A DNA stretch of 64,000 bases from Saprospira grandis DSM 2844 (GCF_000275825.1 NZ_JH719942.1:1614575-1678574), one strand, 5' to 3'; positions 16,585-25,020 are shown, numbered from the stretch's first letter. The notes: a model not told the origin generated them from the sequence alone. Numbers and translations are program-made.

Positions 16585-18024
16585 ATGGAAAAGATTAAAA
16601 TAGGAATTTCTATTGGAGACATTAACGGTATTGGTCCGGAAGTTCTCCTCAAGACATTAGGCGATAGCCGCATTACCGAACTTTGTACACCCGTTATTTT
16701 TGGTTCGGCCAAGATCTTGGCCTACCATAAGAATATTGTCAAACTGCGCAGTTTTCAGTTTCATACCATAGAAGAAGGAGAACAGCCAAAAGAAGGACAA
16801 ATCAATGTGGTCAATTGCTGGAGCGATAATGTGCGTATCAATCTGGGCAATATCTCTGAAGAAGCCGGCAAATATGCTTATATCGCCCTAGAAAAAGCCG
16901 TACAGGCCCTAAAAGATGGCTATGTAGACGCCCTAGTCACTGCCCCAATCAATAAGGAGGCCATGCAGCTAGCCAAATTTCCACATACAGGACATACCGA
17001 ATATCTGGCCGAGCAACTGGGTAGCAAAGAAAACCTAATGATGCTGGTGCACGAAAACCTCCGTGTGGGCCTAGTGACCAATCATCTCCCCATTCGCCAA
17101 GTGGCCGATGCCATCAATAGCCAAACCGTTTTGCGTAAGCTACAGCTGATGCACCATAGCTTGCGGGCCGACTTTGGGCTAGATCGCCCAAAAATTGCCG
17201 TCCTTGGCCTCAATCCACACGCTAGCGATGGCGGAAATATTGGGACCGAAGAGCAAGAGGTCATTCTTCCCGCTATCGAGAAAGCTAAAAAGGAAGGCAT
17301 TATGGCTATTGGCCCCTACCCTGCCGATGGATTCTTTGGTAGCCAAAATTATAAAAACTTTGATGCCATTTTAGCCATGTACCACGACCAAGGTTTGGTC
17401 GCTTTTAAGGCCCTCTCTTTTGGCCAAGGGGTCAATTTTACCGCAGGTATGCCCTTTGTCCGCACTTCTCCAGACCATGGGACCGCCTTCAATTTGGCCG
17501 GTAAAAATGTAGCCGAATCCGATTCTTTCCGCCGTGCCCTCTATCTCGCTATCGACGCCTATAGGAACCGAGCCAATTATGATGATATGCACGCTAATGA
17601 AATGCCTATCATTAGCCTAGAGCAATACGAAAAGGAAGAGGAACAGGAAAGACGGAAATACCGCAAACAACGCCAACAAGAAAGAAAAGACGCCCCTAAA
17701 CAAGAGGAAACTGATGAGGAAGACCCCAAAGGGAAAGGCAAGCGCAGCAGTAAACGCCCCCCTCGTGGACCAAAACGAAAGGCGCCCCGCCCTACAGACA
17801 CTGTAGAAAATAAAGAAGCCGAAGCTCCCCAAAATGAGCCCAAGCAAGAACCTCAAAAACAAGAAGCCGAAGCTCCTAAAAATGAGCCCAAGCAGGATCC
17901 CCAAAAACAGGAACCTAAGGCCGAAGCTCCTAAAAATGAGCCCAAGCAGGATCCCCAAAAACAGGAACCCAAAGCCGAAGCTCCTAAAAATGAGCCCAAG
18001 CAGGAGGAATTGAATAAAGACTAA
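16585..18024 (+). CDS. pdxA: 4-hydroxythreonine-4-phosphate dehydrogenase with repetitive C-terminal extension
   Basis: Vitamin B6 synthesis: NAD-dependent oxidation of 4-phosphohydroxy-threonine, in the PdxA-PdxJ route. The first ~340 residues are a normal PdxA: IGISIGDINGIGPEV at the N-terminus, TAPINKEAM, the metal-binding histidine in FPHTGHTEYLAEQL, LNPHASDGGNIGTEE and MYHDQGLVAFKAL. After SLEQYEKEEEQERRKYR the chain continues for ~135 residues of charged low complexity: a basic Arg/Lys part (KGKRSSKRPPRGPKRKAPR), then four units of 16-18 residues beginning AEAPKNEPKQ. The family usually ends near 330-350 residues, so the tail is an addition. Two of the 54-bp DNA units are almost identical, suggesting recent expansion. 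The first gene of the same pathway branch nearby is pdxH at 22.7 kb. Confidence 0.95.
   Translation: MEKIKIGISIGDINGIGPEVLLKTLGDSRITELCTPVIFGSAKILAYHKNIVKLRSFQFHTIEEGEQPKEGQINVVNCWSDNVRINLGNISEEAGKYAYIALEKAVQALKDGYVDALVTAPINKEAMQLAKFPHTGHTEYLAEQLGSKENLMMLVHENLRVGLVTNHLPIRQVADAINSQTVLRKLQLMHHSLRADFGLDRPKIAVLGLNPHASDGGNIGTEEQEVILPAIEKAKKEGIMAIGPYPADGFFGSQNYKNFDAILAMYHDQGLVAFKALSFGQGVNFTAGMPFVRTSPDHGTAFNLAGKNVAESDSFRRALYLAIDAYRNRANYDDMHANEMPIISLEQYEKEEEQERRKYRKQRQQERKDAPKQEETDEEDPKGKGKRSSKRPPRGPKRKAPRPTDTVENKEAEAPQNEPKQEPQKQEAEAPKNEPKQDPQKQEPKAEAPKNEPKQDPQKQEPKAEAPKNEPKQEELNKD
17815..18008 (+). repeat. In-frame repeats of about 48-54 bp within the pdxA tail
   Basis: Four units encoding AEAPxNEPKQ-(D/E)PQKQEPK-like segments; the second and third are 54 bp and differ at only a few third positions (for example CCTAAG versus CCCAAA). 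The array keeps frame and ends just before the stop. Confidence 0.85.
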
Positions 18025-18028
18025 GCAA

Positions 18029-18062
18029 AAAGGGCTGTTGGAAAATTCCGACAGCCCTTTTT
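18029..18062 (+). terminator. Terminator after pdxA
   Basis: Stem GGGCTGTtGG / CCgACAGCCC around AAAATT, preceded by AAAAA and followed by TTTTTA. Confidence 0.88.
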
Positions 18063-18124
18063 AGTTTTAGGCATCTGCCTCTAAATGACGCTCAAAGAGA
18101 AGAGCTATTTAGATGAGTAATCAT

Positions 18125-18254
18125 CTTTTTTGGGGCCTCCGCCTCCCTTCGGTCGTCGGCGCTACGCTTTGGGGCTCGCAGGTCTGCTCGGCCCTGCAGC
18201 CGCCTGCGGCGGCTTTGGTCTGGCCTGACGGCCACCCCGCCGCATCGCTAGGCC
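18125..18254 (+). repeat. GC-rich structured repeat, copy 6
   Basis: Canonical downstream half (core CTCGCAGGTCTGCTCGG, hairpin 2 AGCCGCC-TGC-GGCGGCT, hairpin 3 GGCC-TGAC-GGCC, closing CATCGCTAGGCC). Hairpin 1 is replaced by the sequence CCTCCCTTCGGTCGTCGG, related to the GACGACCAA module of copies 2, 11, 14 and 17. It follows the pdxA terminator. Confidence 0.9.
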
Positions 18255-18288
18255 ATAAAAGGGGCTGCGCCCCCAGTAAAATGAGCTT

Positions 18289-19851
18289 TTAATAGAGCTT
18301 TACGCCAGGCAACCATTCTCGGAGGCAAGCCTTTTCTTCTTCGGGAATAGGGCAGCCTCTCAAATAGATTTTCTTTAGTTTTTTGCATTGCTTAATGCTT
18401 TCTGGCAAATGGTCCAATTTGCTGTTATAGCGCAAATCGAGTTCTTCTAAGTTCTCCAATTGCCCAATTTTATGCTTGAGTTTGCGCAGCTTGGTATCGG
18501 CCAGATTCAGTTTGCGCAAATTGCGTAGGCTATACAGACTATCGGGTAGTTGGCCAAAATCATTATCCGAGAGGTCCAAGATTTCTAGGGCTTCTAAGTC
18601 GCCAATATTGGGAGGGAGGTAGTTATATTTGGTCCCCCCTAGTTTTAGGCTACTCAAGCGAGGGAGCTTGGCCAAGCGAGCAAAGACCTGCCCCGGTTTA
18701 AGGTATTTGTTATAGCTCAAATCAATGGCCCGCAAGTTTTGCATCTTTTCCATGCTGCTCGGCAAACTATAAATCTGAATATTGGCAGCATTGAGTTCTT
18801 CTAGGTTGGGCAGTTCGCAAACCACCTCGGGAAAGCCCTTGAGGTCCATCACTCGAATACTGAGGTAGCGGAGATTTTCCAGATATTTTAGGCTATCGGG
18901 CAAAACCTCTAGGTCATTTCCAGCCAAGCTCAACCAGACCAAATGTTGCAGTTCGCCTATTCTGGGCGAGAGGCTATCGAGTCGGTTATCAGAGAGGTCT
19001 AGCCAAAAGAGGTCCTTCATGCTATAGAGGCTTTCATCTATGGCTTTTAGTTTATTTCCTTTCAGGTTGAGGCGTTCTATTTGCTGCAATTGGTCCAAAT
19101 TACTGGGCAGTTGCTCTAGGCCGAGTTCTGGCAATTGTAGCTCGTAGAGTGCTGTGAGTGCAGGCAACTGCTCAAAGAGTTGTTCTGGATTTTTGAGGGG
19201 GTTGCGGCCCAAATTGAGTTGTTGTAGGTTTTCCATTTGCCAAAGCAGGCTATCTAGTTCTTCTAGCTTATTATAGTAGAGATCTAGATACTGCAAATTG
19301 GGCAGTTTAGGCAGGCCACCAAGGTCTACAAAATAATTATTGGAGAGGTCCAGATATTGTAAATTTTGCCAGGCGGATAAATCGGCGGGCAGGCTATCAA
19401 TATCATTTTCTTGCAGTTGCAGTTTTTCTAGGCCGCCTAATTGGTCCAAGGGATAGGGAAAGCTTGTCAGGCGGTTTTTGCTGAGGTCTAGCCACTTGAG
19501 GTTTTGCAATTTGGCCAGGGCTTCGGGTAGTTCTTTCACCTTATTATGGCGAAGAGAAAGCAGTTGTAGCTGTTCTAAATCGCCAATGGCCTCCGTTAAA
19601 TGCTCAAAGTAAATATGCTCGGCATAAAGGGCTTGCAAATTGGGCAATTGGGCCACTAAAGGCGGCAGACTATTGGCCTGTTTGTAGAGGCGTAGCTTAT
19701 AGGCCTTGGCTTTTTCTAGATAGGCCTTATCTACCGAATAATAGAGGGGGATTTCCTCATCGTTTTCTAGTTGTTCTAAACTAAAGAGGGATTGGGCCCG
19801 CAAAAATGAGGACAAACAAAGCAGACAGATGGCAAAAAGGTATGGATACAT
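18289..19851 (-). CDS. Exported leucine-rich repeat protein
   Basis: 520 residues. A signal peptide (MYPYLFAICLLCLSSFLRAQ, cleavage after Ala-Gln) is followed by an N-terminal helical segment and then about 17-18 leucine-rich repeats of 22-24 residues with the pattern LxxLxxLxLxxNxLxxLPxxL (LKWLDLSKNRLTSFP, LQYLDLSNNYF, LFWLDLSDNRLDSL). The spacing suits the plant-like/Shoc2-type LRR class common in Bacteroidota and Leptospira. The protein ends YLRGCPIPEEEKACLREWLPGVKLY, a typical Cys-containing LRR cap. No type IX sorting domain is visible, so it is probably periplasmic or loosely surface-bound. LRR arrays serve protein binding; no partner can be named. Single gene. Confidence 0.9.
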   Translation of the reverse strand: MYPYLFAICLLCLSSFLRAQSLFSLEQLENDEEIPLYYSVDKAYLEKAKAYKLRLYKQANSLPPLVAQLPNLQALYAEHIYFEHLTEAIGDLEQLQLLSLRHNKVKELPEALAKLQNLKWLDLSKNRLTSFPYPLDQLGGLEKLQLQENDIDSLPADLSAWQNLQYLDLSNNYFVDLGGLPKLPNLQYLDLYYNKLEELDSLLWQMENLQQLNLGRNPLKNPEQLFEQLPALTALYELQLPELGLEQLPSNLDQLQQIERLNLKGNKLKAIDESLYSMKDLFWLDLSDNRLDSLSPRIGELQHLVWLSLAGNDLEVLPDSLKYLENLRYLSIRVMDLKGFPEVVCELPNLEELNAANIQIYSLPSSMEKMQNLRAIDLSYNKYLKPGQVFARLAKLPRLSSLKLGGTKYNYLPPNIGDLEALEILDLSDNDFGQLPDSLYSLRNLRKLNLADTKLRKLKHKIGQLENLEELDLRYNSKLDHLPESIKQCKKLKKIYLRGCPIPEEEKACLREWLPGVKLY

Positions 19852-19971
19852 AGTTTTAGTTTGTGTATAGGGCCAGGCCTCCTTGGCCTAGCGCTGTGGA
19901 GGGGTGGCCGTCAGGCCAGACCCAGGCGGCGCAGCCGCCGCAGGGCCGAGCAGACCTGCGAGCCCCGCAAC

Positions 19972-21518
19972 CTTTCTATTACCCACTTTTATTTTATGTG
20001 ATCTGTCCAAGCATTTTGGCCGTGTCATACATAATGTAAAAACGCTCAAGTCCTTTCTCTACTTTTTTAATGGAAGCCGCATGTTTTATTTTCTTTACAA
20101 TACCATCAAAGCCTCCGAGCGAGGCTATGACCCAGTAGGCCCAAGCCATTGATTTAGAGTTAAATGGATTACTATTGTAAGGGCTTCTTTTTTCTCCGTC
20201 TAGATGTTCTACAAAAATAGTCTCGAGAAAATCAACCTCTTTCTTAGTAAAAATAGTAAGCGCTGAAGTCTCATTATCTTGGTTTAATCCGGCCTCTCGT
20301 AGCCTAAGGATCTTGTCTGATGCACTAATTGCCATAAGTATCATTTTGCGGATGGCGCCTCCATCTCTTAAACATATGTTTTCAATATCAAAGCCATCTG
20401 ATTTTAAATATTTAAAGTATGTTTCAATTCTCCACCGCTGTTGATAGCAGTTAAGTAAATCTAAAAGCTCTTCTTCTGTGTCTACAGACTCGTTGGTAAA
20501 CAGCCGCCAATAGATTCCTTCTTCTTCTCGATCTTCTTTTTTTAGATAGGGATTAGGGAAAGCTTTAGTAGGGTCAAAAGCCTCTATAACATTTATATAC
20601 ATTGGCTCTGGTCGAGGTTCGCCAATTATATATTTTGAAGATTTTGGAACCTTTAATAGGGTCCTTGTCACACGAACTTTTAGCTGTATTCCTTGTAGGT
20701 CTTTACGACTAGTTTCAAGGGGTACGTTTGTACTTAGACGGGCTACTTGGTAATCGAATAGATTGATAAGGGGGACGTTCTTTTTGTCCTCTAAAATAGC
20801 TGTTCTCCTATGTTCCTTAGAACGAATCAGGTATTTTATATTATGCCGATTAAGACATTCCATCATAGGATATATATCTGCTTCTCGATCACAAACATGT
20901 AAAATATCTAATTCTGGATTCACTTTTTTTAACTCTTTATCGGAGTCTAGCATAGATATCAACCAACGTGTCTTTTCCCCTGCAAAGGGCCCTGAATTTC
21001 TATTCTTTTTTTCTTTACAAGTAACTCTATCTTTATCTCTAGAATATAAATCTGCACTTCCAATGCATTGAAAACTAGATGTATCTCGATCGATCACTAT
21101 GCTTACATGACCAAAAACAGATAAATTGGATTCTCGTCCTCCGGGACCTAAACCTTCTTGGTTCTTAATCCAATTCTTCCTATTATTATAGCTTATTTCT
21201 GTAGTATCATGTGGTACAATTACTCGCTGTTTACCTCCTTTCGCTAATGCTTGATGACAGCTTTTAATATATTCCTCTTGGATATAATCCTCCGTAAAGG
21301 TTGCATTGCTAAATAAACGGTAAAGCATCTTATGCTCTGCAGCTGTTTTTCCTAAATTCTTAATTTGCGTAGAAGGATTATCTTCTAACATAGAATAAAG
21401 CTTTAATATATTGTTTTTAGTTTGCTTATTCATTTTTTTGGGAGCTGCTGAGATCGTCATCATTTTAGCTTATTTTTGAACAAATTTAATCCTTTTTTAA
21501 AAAGTGGGTAATAGAAAG
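19972..21518 (-). mobile_element. IS4-family (IS50-type) insertion sequence, 1547 bp
   Basis: The ends are perfect 19-bp inverted repeats, CTTTCTATTACCCACTTTT at 19972-19990 and its complement at 21500-21518. Both sides are flanked by the direct repeat CCCCGCAAC (19963-19971 and 21519-21527), a 9-bp target duplication as made by IS50/Tn5-type elements. One intact transposase gene fills the element. Perfect ends, an intact gene and an unmutated duplication indicate recent insertion. Confidence 0.96.
19994..21463 (-). CDS. IS4-family transposase (Tn5/IS50-like)
   Basis: 489 residues (a start at the second Met or at MNKQTKNN, residue 11, is also possible). The DDE residues are visible: first Asp in VPHDTTEISY (~95), second Asp in HVCDREADIYPM (~190), and the Glu inside the IS4 signature Y-x2-R-x3-E-x6-K, here YQQRWRIETYFKYLK (~345). 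The Tn5-like N-terminal region (NLGKTAAEHKMLYRLFSN) and the beta-strand insertion between the second Asp and the Glu are both present, so the enzyme looks complete. The stop codon is only 4 nt inside the left terminal repeat. Base composition is more AT-rich than neighbouring genes, consistent with a mobile gene. Confidence 0.95.
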   Translation of the reverse strand: MMTISAAPKKMNKQTKNNILKLYSMLEDNPSTQIKNLGKTAAEHKMLYRLFSNATFTEDYIQEEYIKSCHQALAKGGKQRVIVPHDTTEISYNNRKNWIKNQEGLGPGGRESNLSVFGHVSIVIDRDTSSFQCIGSADLYSRDKDRVTCKEKKNRNSGPFAGEKTRWLISMLDSDKELKKVNPELDILHVCDREADIYPMMECLNRHNIKYLIRSKEHRRTAILEDKKNVPLINLFDYQVARLSTNVPLETSRKDLQGIQLKVRVTRTLLKVPKSSKYIIGEPRPEPMYINVIEAFDPTKAFPNPYLKKEDREEEGIYWRLFTNESVDTEEELLDLLNCYQQRWRIETYFKYLKSDGFDIENICLRDGGAIRKMILMAISASDKILRLREAGLNQDNETSALTIFTKKEVDFLETIFVEHLDGEKRSPYNSNPFNSKSMAWAYWVIASLGGFDGIVKKIKHAASIKKVEKGLERFYIMYDTAKMLGQIT

Positions 21519-21565
21519 CCCCGCAACATAGCGCCGCAAGCGCAGCGCAGCGGAGGCCCCAAATC

Positions 21566-22510
21566 CTACTTAAGATGTTGCTTGGCAATAATCCCCAGCA
21601 GGCGTTCTTCTTCAAGGACCAAAAGGGCGTTGATTCTCAGCTGCTGCATTTGCTCCTCGGCATCGAGCAAAGAGGCTTGGGGCGAAATTGTTTTGGGGGC
21701 CGAGGTCATTAGGGCTTTGGCCTGCAGGGCAAAAAAGGCATCATTGGCCGTTTGGCTCAGTTGGCGGCGCAAATCGCCATCGGTAATAATGCCCAACACT
21801 TTTCCGGCCTCCTGAACAATGGCTAGGCCCAACTGCCCCGCCGAAATCGTCAATAATAGCTCTTGCATATTGGCATTTGGACCAACAAGGGGCATTTTTT
21901 CGCTTTGCATAGCCTCTTGGACCTTCGTGAGCAGGCGCTTGCCCAGGTTGCCGCCAGGATGATAGCGCAAAAAATCGGCCTGTTGGAAATTGCTGGCCTC
22001 AATATAGGCCGCGGCTAGGGCATCGCCCATGGCTAGGGCGGTCAGGCTAGAGGCCAAGGGAACCGCCTGAAGGCGGGCAGCCTCTACCGAAACGCCCACA
22101 TCTAGGACAAAATCGGCATAGCGGGCCAAGGTTGATTTGGGGCGGCCCACAATACAAATATGCGGAAGTTCCAGCGCTTGAATATGAGGCAAAATTTGCA
22201 AAAGTTCATCCGTTTCTCCCGAATTAGAAAGGCTCAAAAAGCAGTCATTTTCCATCAGCATCCCCAAATCGCCATGAATGGCCTCTGAGGGGTGGAGGAA
22301 AAAGCTCGGCCGACCCACACTAGCCAAAGTTGCCGCAATCTTTTTCCCGATTAGGCCCGATTTGCCCATGCCACAGACCACCAAACGGCCCGAGCAATTC
22401 AGAATAGCCTGAACAGCCCCATCAAAATGACTGTTAATTTTTTGGCCAAGTTGCTGAAGGGCCTTGGCCTCCAACTCAAATACCGATTTTGCAGTTTCTA
22501 GATAAGACAT
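21566..22510 (-). CDS. kdsD: D-arabinose-5-phosphate isomerase
   Basis: Interconverts ribulose-5-phosphate and arabinose-5-phosphate, the first step to Kdo for lipopolysaccharide. 314 residues: SIS domain at about 35-170 (VVCGMGKSGLIGKKIAATLASVG, SLSNSGETDELL), the family hallmark FLRYHPGGNLGKRLL near 200, and a pair of CBS domains in the last 110 residues (AIVQEAGKVLGIITDGDLRR; NALLVLEEERLLGIIAKQHLK). Length and order match KdsD/KpsF. The IS insertion 48 nt beyond the stop leaves the gene intact. No other Kdo gene is in the window. Confidence 0.95.
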   Translation of the reverse strand: MSYLETAKSVFELEAKALQQLGQKINSHFDGAVQAILNCSGRLVVCGMGKSGLIGKKIAATLASVGRPSFFLHPSEAIHGDLGMLMENDCFLSLSNSGETDELLQILPHIQALELPHICIVGRPKSTLARYADFVLDVGVSVEAARLQAVPLASSLTALAMGDALAAAYIEASNFQQADFLRYHPGGNLGKRLLTKVQEAMQSEKMPLVGPNANMQELLLTISAGQLGLAIVQEAGKVLGIITDGDLRRQLSQTANDAFFALQAKALMTSAPKTISPQASLLDAEEQMQQLRINALLVLEEERLLGIIAKQHLK

Positions 22511-22701
22511 ACACTATTTTTATACAAGTTTTCGGAGAGCAGCCCAAAGATATTAGTTTTGCTGCGCTTTATAGCGCGCTCTATTAAAAACCGCTTTCCT
22601 TGGACCAGAAAGCTAATTTTCTGCCTAGCAAATGCCGCTTTTAAAGGAGTTCGTACTAACTTACTGTAAGCCGTTTTTTTCAGTTCAAACAGGATAAGGA
22701 T

Positions 22702-23373
22702 ATGAATCGAGATTTAAATGAGAAGGTCGCCCAATTAAGAGAAGATTATCAAATGGGAGCCTTGCTAGAAACAGAGGTAGCCGAAAGCCCTTTTCGGCAG
22801 TTTGAAAACTGGTTCAAGGCCGCTTTAAACGCCAATTTGCCCGAGCCCAACGCCATGACCTTGGCCACCGTAGACGAACAGGGGCGGCCCGCGGCCCGCA
22901 TCGTTCTGCTCAAGGGATTTGATGAAAAAGGCCTGTATTTTTATACTAATTATGGCAGCGCCAAAGGGCAGCAAATCGATTTGAACCCACAGGCCGCCTT
23001 AGTCTTTGCTTGGATCGAAATGGAGCGCCAAATTCGCATAGATGGCCTAGTCGAAAAATTAAGTGCCTCAGCTTCTGAGCAGTATTTCCGCTCTCGCCCT
23101 CGAGATAGCCAATTTGGCGCCCTAGCCTCGGCCCAAAGCCAACTGATTGCCGATCGTTCTGTTTTGGAAGATCGCTTGGCCGAGCTGAAAGCAAAATACC
23201 CAGAAGGGACAGAGATCCCCATGCCCGAAAACTGGGGCGGCTATTTGGTCCGACCCTACCGCTTCGAGTTTTGGCAGGGCCGCCGCAGCCGCCTGCACGA
23301 CCGCCTTCGCTATACCATAGACAAAATTGAGGGCGAAGAGAAAAAATGGAAAATCGAACGCTTAGCGCCTTAA
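22702..23373 (+). CDS. pdxH: Pyridoxine/pyridoxamine 5'-phosphate oxidase
   Basis: FMN-dependent last step to pyridoxal 5'-phosphate. 223 residues, normal length. Family marks: EPNAMTLATVDEQGRPAARIVLLKGFDEKGLYFYTNYGSAKG (FMN and PLP contacts), QIRIDGLVEKLS, and the C-terminal PENWGGYLVRPYRFEFWQGRRSRLHDR with the conserved GGY, FEFWQG and RLHDR. It starts a plus-strand group: the McrA-like nuclease gene begins 3 nt after its stop. A possible -7 box TAGTTTTG lies at 22554-22561, but far upstream and without a -33 partner. Confidence 0.97.
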   Translation: MNRDLNEKVAQLREDYQMGALLETEVAESPFRQFENWFKAALNANLPEPNAMTLATVDEQGRPAARIVLLKGFDEKGLYFYTNYGSAKGQQIDLNPQAALVFAWIEMERQIRIDGLVEKLSASASEQYFRSRPRDSQFGALASAQSQLIADRSVLEDRLAELKAKYPEGTEIPMPENWGGYLVRPYRFEFWQGRRSRLHDRLRYTIDKIEGEEKKWKIERLAP

Positions 23374-23376
23374 GTC

Positions 23377-24255
23377 ATGGACCGAAAAGAACTAGAAACT
23401 CGCTGGACCAAAATCAAAAGCTGGAAAGCCAAAGGCAAACGAGCCCCGCACAAACCGCTTTTGCTGCTGTATGCCCTAGGCGCCTGGCAACAGGGCCGAA
23501 CAAAACTGCAGTATGCCGAGGAAGAAGCAAAACTGAAGGATTATTTTCGGGAGTTTGGTCCACCCAATAGCGCTCCTGGCCCCAACTACCCTTTTGTTTA
23601 CCTCAGCTCCGATAAGATCTGGGAGCTCAGCGAACTGCATCGCATCAATGGTAAAATTAATAGCTCGCCCAAACGACTCCGGGAAGAAGGCATCAGCGCC
23701 CAATTCCCTGCCGAGATGCAGGCGCTTTTGCGAGAGCAGCCCGATTTAGTTGGGCATTTGGCCGAGCAGCTTTTGCAGCGCAACTTCCCCGAAAGTCTGC
23801 ACCAAAATATTTTGCAAGCCGTGGGCCTAGAGCTAGAACCGGCGTTTTTGCTCAGCAAAAGGCGAAAAAGAGACCCTCGTTTTCGGGGCCAAATTTTAGA
23901 GGCCTATGGCTATGCCTGTGCGGTTTGTGGCTTCAATTTGCGGCTGGGACATCAGCCCTTGGCCTTAGAGGCCGCTCATATTAAATGGCATCAGGCGGGC
24001 GGGCCCGATCGGGCAGAAAATGGCCTGGCCCTTTGCAGCATGCACCACAAACTCTTTGATTTAGGCGCTTTTCGAATTGATGATTCGCTGCGCATGCAGG
24101 TCTCGCATAAGGTGCATGGCGAGGGCTTAGATTACTATTTATTGCGGCATCAGGCCCAGCAAATCCGTCTGCCTCATCTCAAAAAATATCGGCCCAAAGA
24201 CGATTACCTCGACTGGCATTTGCAAGAGGTTTTTCAGGGATATAGCCGAGATTAG
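23377..24255 (+). CDS. McrA-like HNH endonuclease with putative phosphorothioate-DNA-binding domain
   Basis: 292 residues. The N-terminal ~150 residues carry the pattern HKPLLLLYALG...QYAE...L...FGPPNSAPGPNYPFVYLSSDKIWEL, which I recognise from the sulfur-binding (SBD) domain of ScoMcrA-type type IV restriction enzymes that bind phosphorothioated DNA. The C-terminal half has an HNH/beta-beta-alpha-metal nuclease: GYACAVCGF (Cys pair), ALEAAHIKWHQAGGPDRAENGLALCSMHHKLFD, with catalytic His in AAHI, Asn in ENGL and the second metal pair C...H. Expected role: cutting incoming DNA that carries sulfur modification, so the host should lack dnd-type modification or use a different one. The gene is tightly linked to pdxH (3 nt), an odd place for a defence gene. 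Domain assignment is by recognition only. Confidence 0.8.
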   Translation: MDRKELETRWTKIKSWKAKGKRAPHKPLLLLYALGAWQQGRTKLQYAEEEAKLKDYFREFGPPNSAPGPNYPFVYLSSDKIWELSELHRINGKINSSPKRLREEGISAQFPAEMQALLREQPDLVGHLAEQLLQRNFPESLHQNILQAVGLELEPAFLLSKRRKRDPRFRGQILEAYGYACAVCGFNLRLGHQPLALEAAHIKWHQAGGPDRAENGLALCSMHHKLFDLGAFRIDDSLRMQVSHKVHGEGLDYYLLRHQAQQIRLPHLKKYRPKDDYLDWHLQEVFQGYSRD

Positions 24256-24336
24256 CAGGGGCATAAAATTTCATTTTCCTTCAAAAAAGCCTATATTGAA
24301 GAGATATTAAGCTCATTTCATTTAAAAATAAATCCA

Positions 24337-24795
24337 ATGGCCGAAAACCGCATTTCTATTGAATTGACTACCGATATGGTAGAAGAGGTCCGCCAACTAG
24401 TGGCCCAAATTGAAGAAAAGCTCCCCTTTTTGCTCTCGCTTACCCAAGACGAGCGCGCTTCTTTCCCCAAACTCCATAGAGAAAATGAAATCTTTGTCGA
24501 GGAGACAATTCGAGCGGCAGAACAGCATCATGATGTTTTGCCCGACTATATTGATGTGGCCGAAATGAAGCGAGATTTAGAACTTTATCAGCAGTTGGGC
24601 CGCATGATGTTGCGCCTCAACCGCCTTCACGAAAAGGTCAATGATACCATTCATATTGCTGGCGCCGAGGCCCTTGCCACGGCTCTAGTGACCAATAATA
24701 TGTTTCAAATTGCCGCCAAAATGGGCGTAGATGGCATGGACCGAGTTTCTTCAGACCTTATGAATTACTTTAATAACGAAGAGCAAGAGCAGTAG
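24337..24795 (+). CDS. Conserved-looking helical protein of unknown function
   Basis: 152 residues, acidic, no signal peptide or membrane segment. Almost entirely predicted helix: MAENRISIELTTDMVEEVRQLVAQIEEKLPFLLSLTQDERASF, a middle helix pair around HHDVLPDYIDVAEMKRDLELYQQLGRMMLRLNRLHEKVNDTI, and an Ala-rich C-terminal helix EALATALVTNNMFQIAAKMG. Codon use and composition match the neighbours, and it starts from ATG 81 nt after the nuclease gene. I do not recognise the family. GC-rich repeat copy 8 begins 11 nt after its stop. Confidence 0.75.
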   Translation: MAENRISIELTTDMVEEVRQLVAQIEEKLPFLLSLTQDERASFPKLHRENEIFVEETIRAAEQHHDVLPDYIDVAEMKRDLELYQQLGRMMLRLNRLHEKVNDTIHIAGAEALATALVTNNMFQIAAKMGVDGMDRVSSDLMNYFNNEEQEQ

Positions 24796-24806
24796 TTTTT
24801 CTGCTG

Positions 24807-24948
24807 TTTTTTGGGGCCCGCGGCCGCCTTGGCTTTGCCAAGGCGGCCGCCGCTATGCTGCGCCGCTCGCAGGTCTGCTCGGCCCTGCAGGCTCCACTTC
24901 GTTTCGCCTTGGGTCTGGCCTGCGGCCACGGCTGCGCAGCGCTGGGCC
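24807..24948 (+). repeat. GC-rich structured repeat, copy 8
   Basis: Plus-orientation copy 11 nt after a stop codon. Its first hairpin is a 14-bp perfect stem starting GCGGCCGCCTTGGC with a TTT loop. The core CTCGCAGGTCTGCTCGG is intact, and hairpin 3 is GGCC-TGC-GGCC. A further hairpin-forming GGCCCCAAGGGGCC lies just beyond (24961-24974). Confidence 0.92.
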
Positions 24949-24984
24949 GGCTCGACAAAAGGCCCCAAGGGGCCCGAAAAAGAC

Positions 24985-25020
24985 AAAAAAGGGGCGGTCG
25001 GATTTTCCGACCGCCCCTTT
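24985..25020 (-). terminator. Bidirectional terminator
   Basis: 11-bp perfect stem GGGGCGGTCGG/CCGACCGCCCC with ATTTT loop, A-run on the left and T-run on the right. On the minus strand it terminates the amidase gene that ends at 25041. Confidence 0.9.

Larger units (their letters stand above)
19885..21563 (-). repeat. GC-rich structured repeat, copy 7, split by an insertion sequence
   Basis: The two parts are 19885-19971 and 21519-21563; between them lies the IS with its 9-bp target duplication. Joined after removing one copy of CCCCGCAAC, the element reads as a normal minus-orientation member: GGCCTAGCG..., hairpin 3 GGCCGTCAGGCC, hairpin 2 GGCGGCGCAGCCGCC, core GAGCAGACCTGCGAG, closing GGAGGCCCC. 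Its gene-proximal end is 3 nt from the kdsD stop. Confidence 0.9.
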
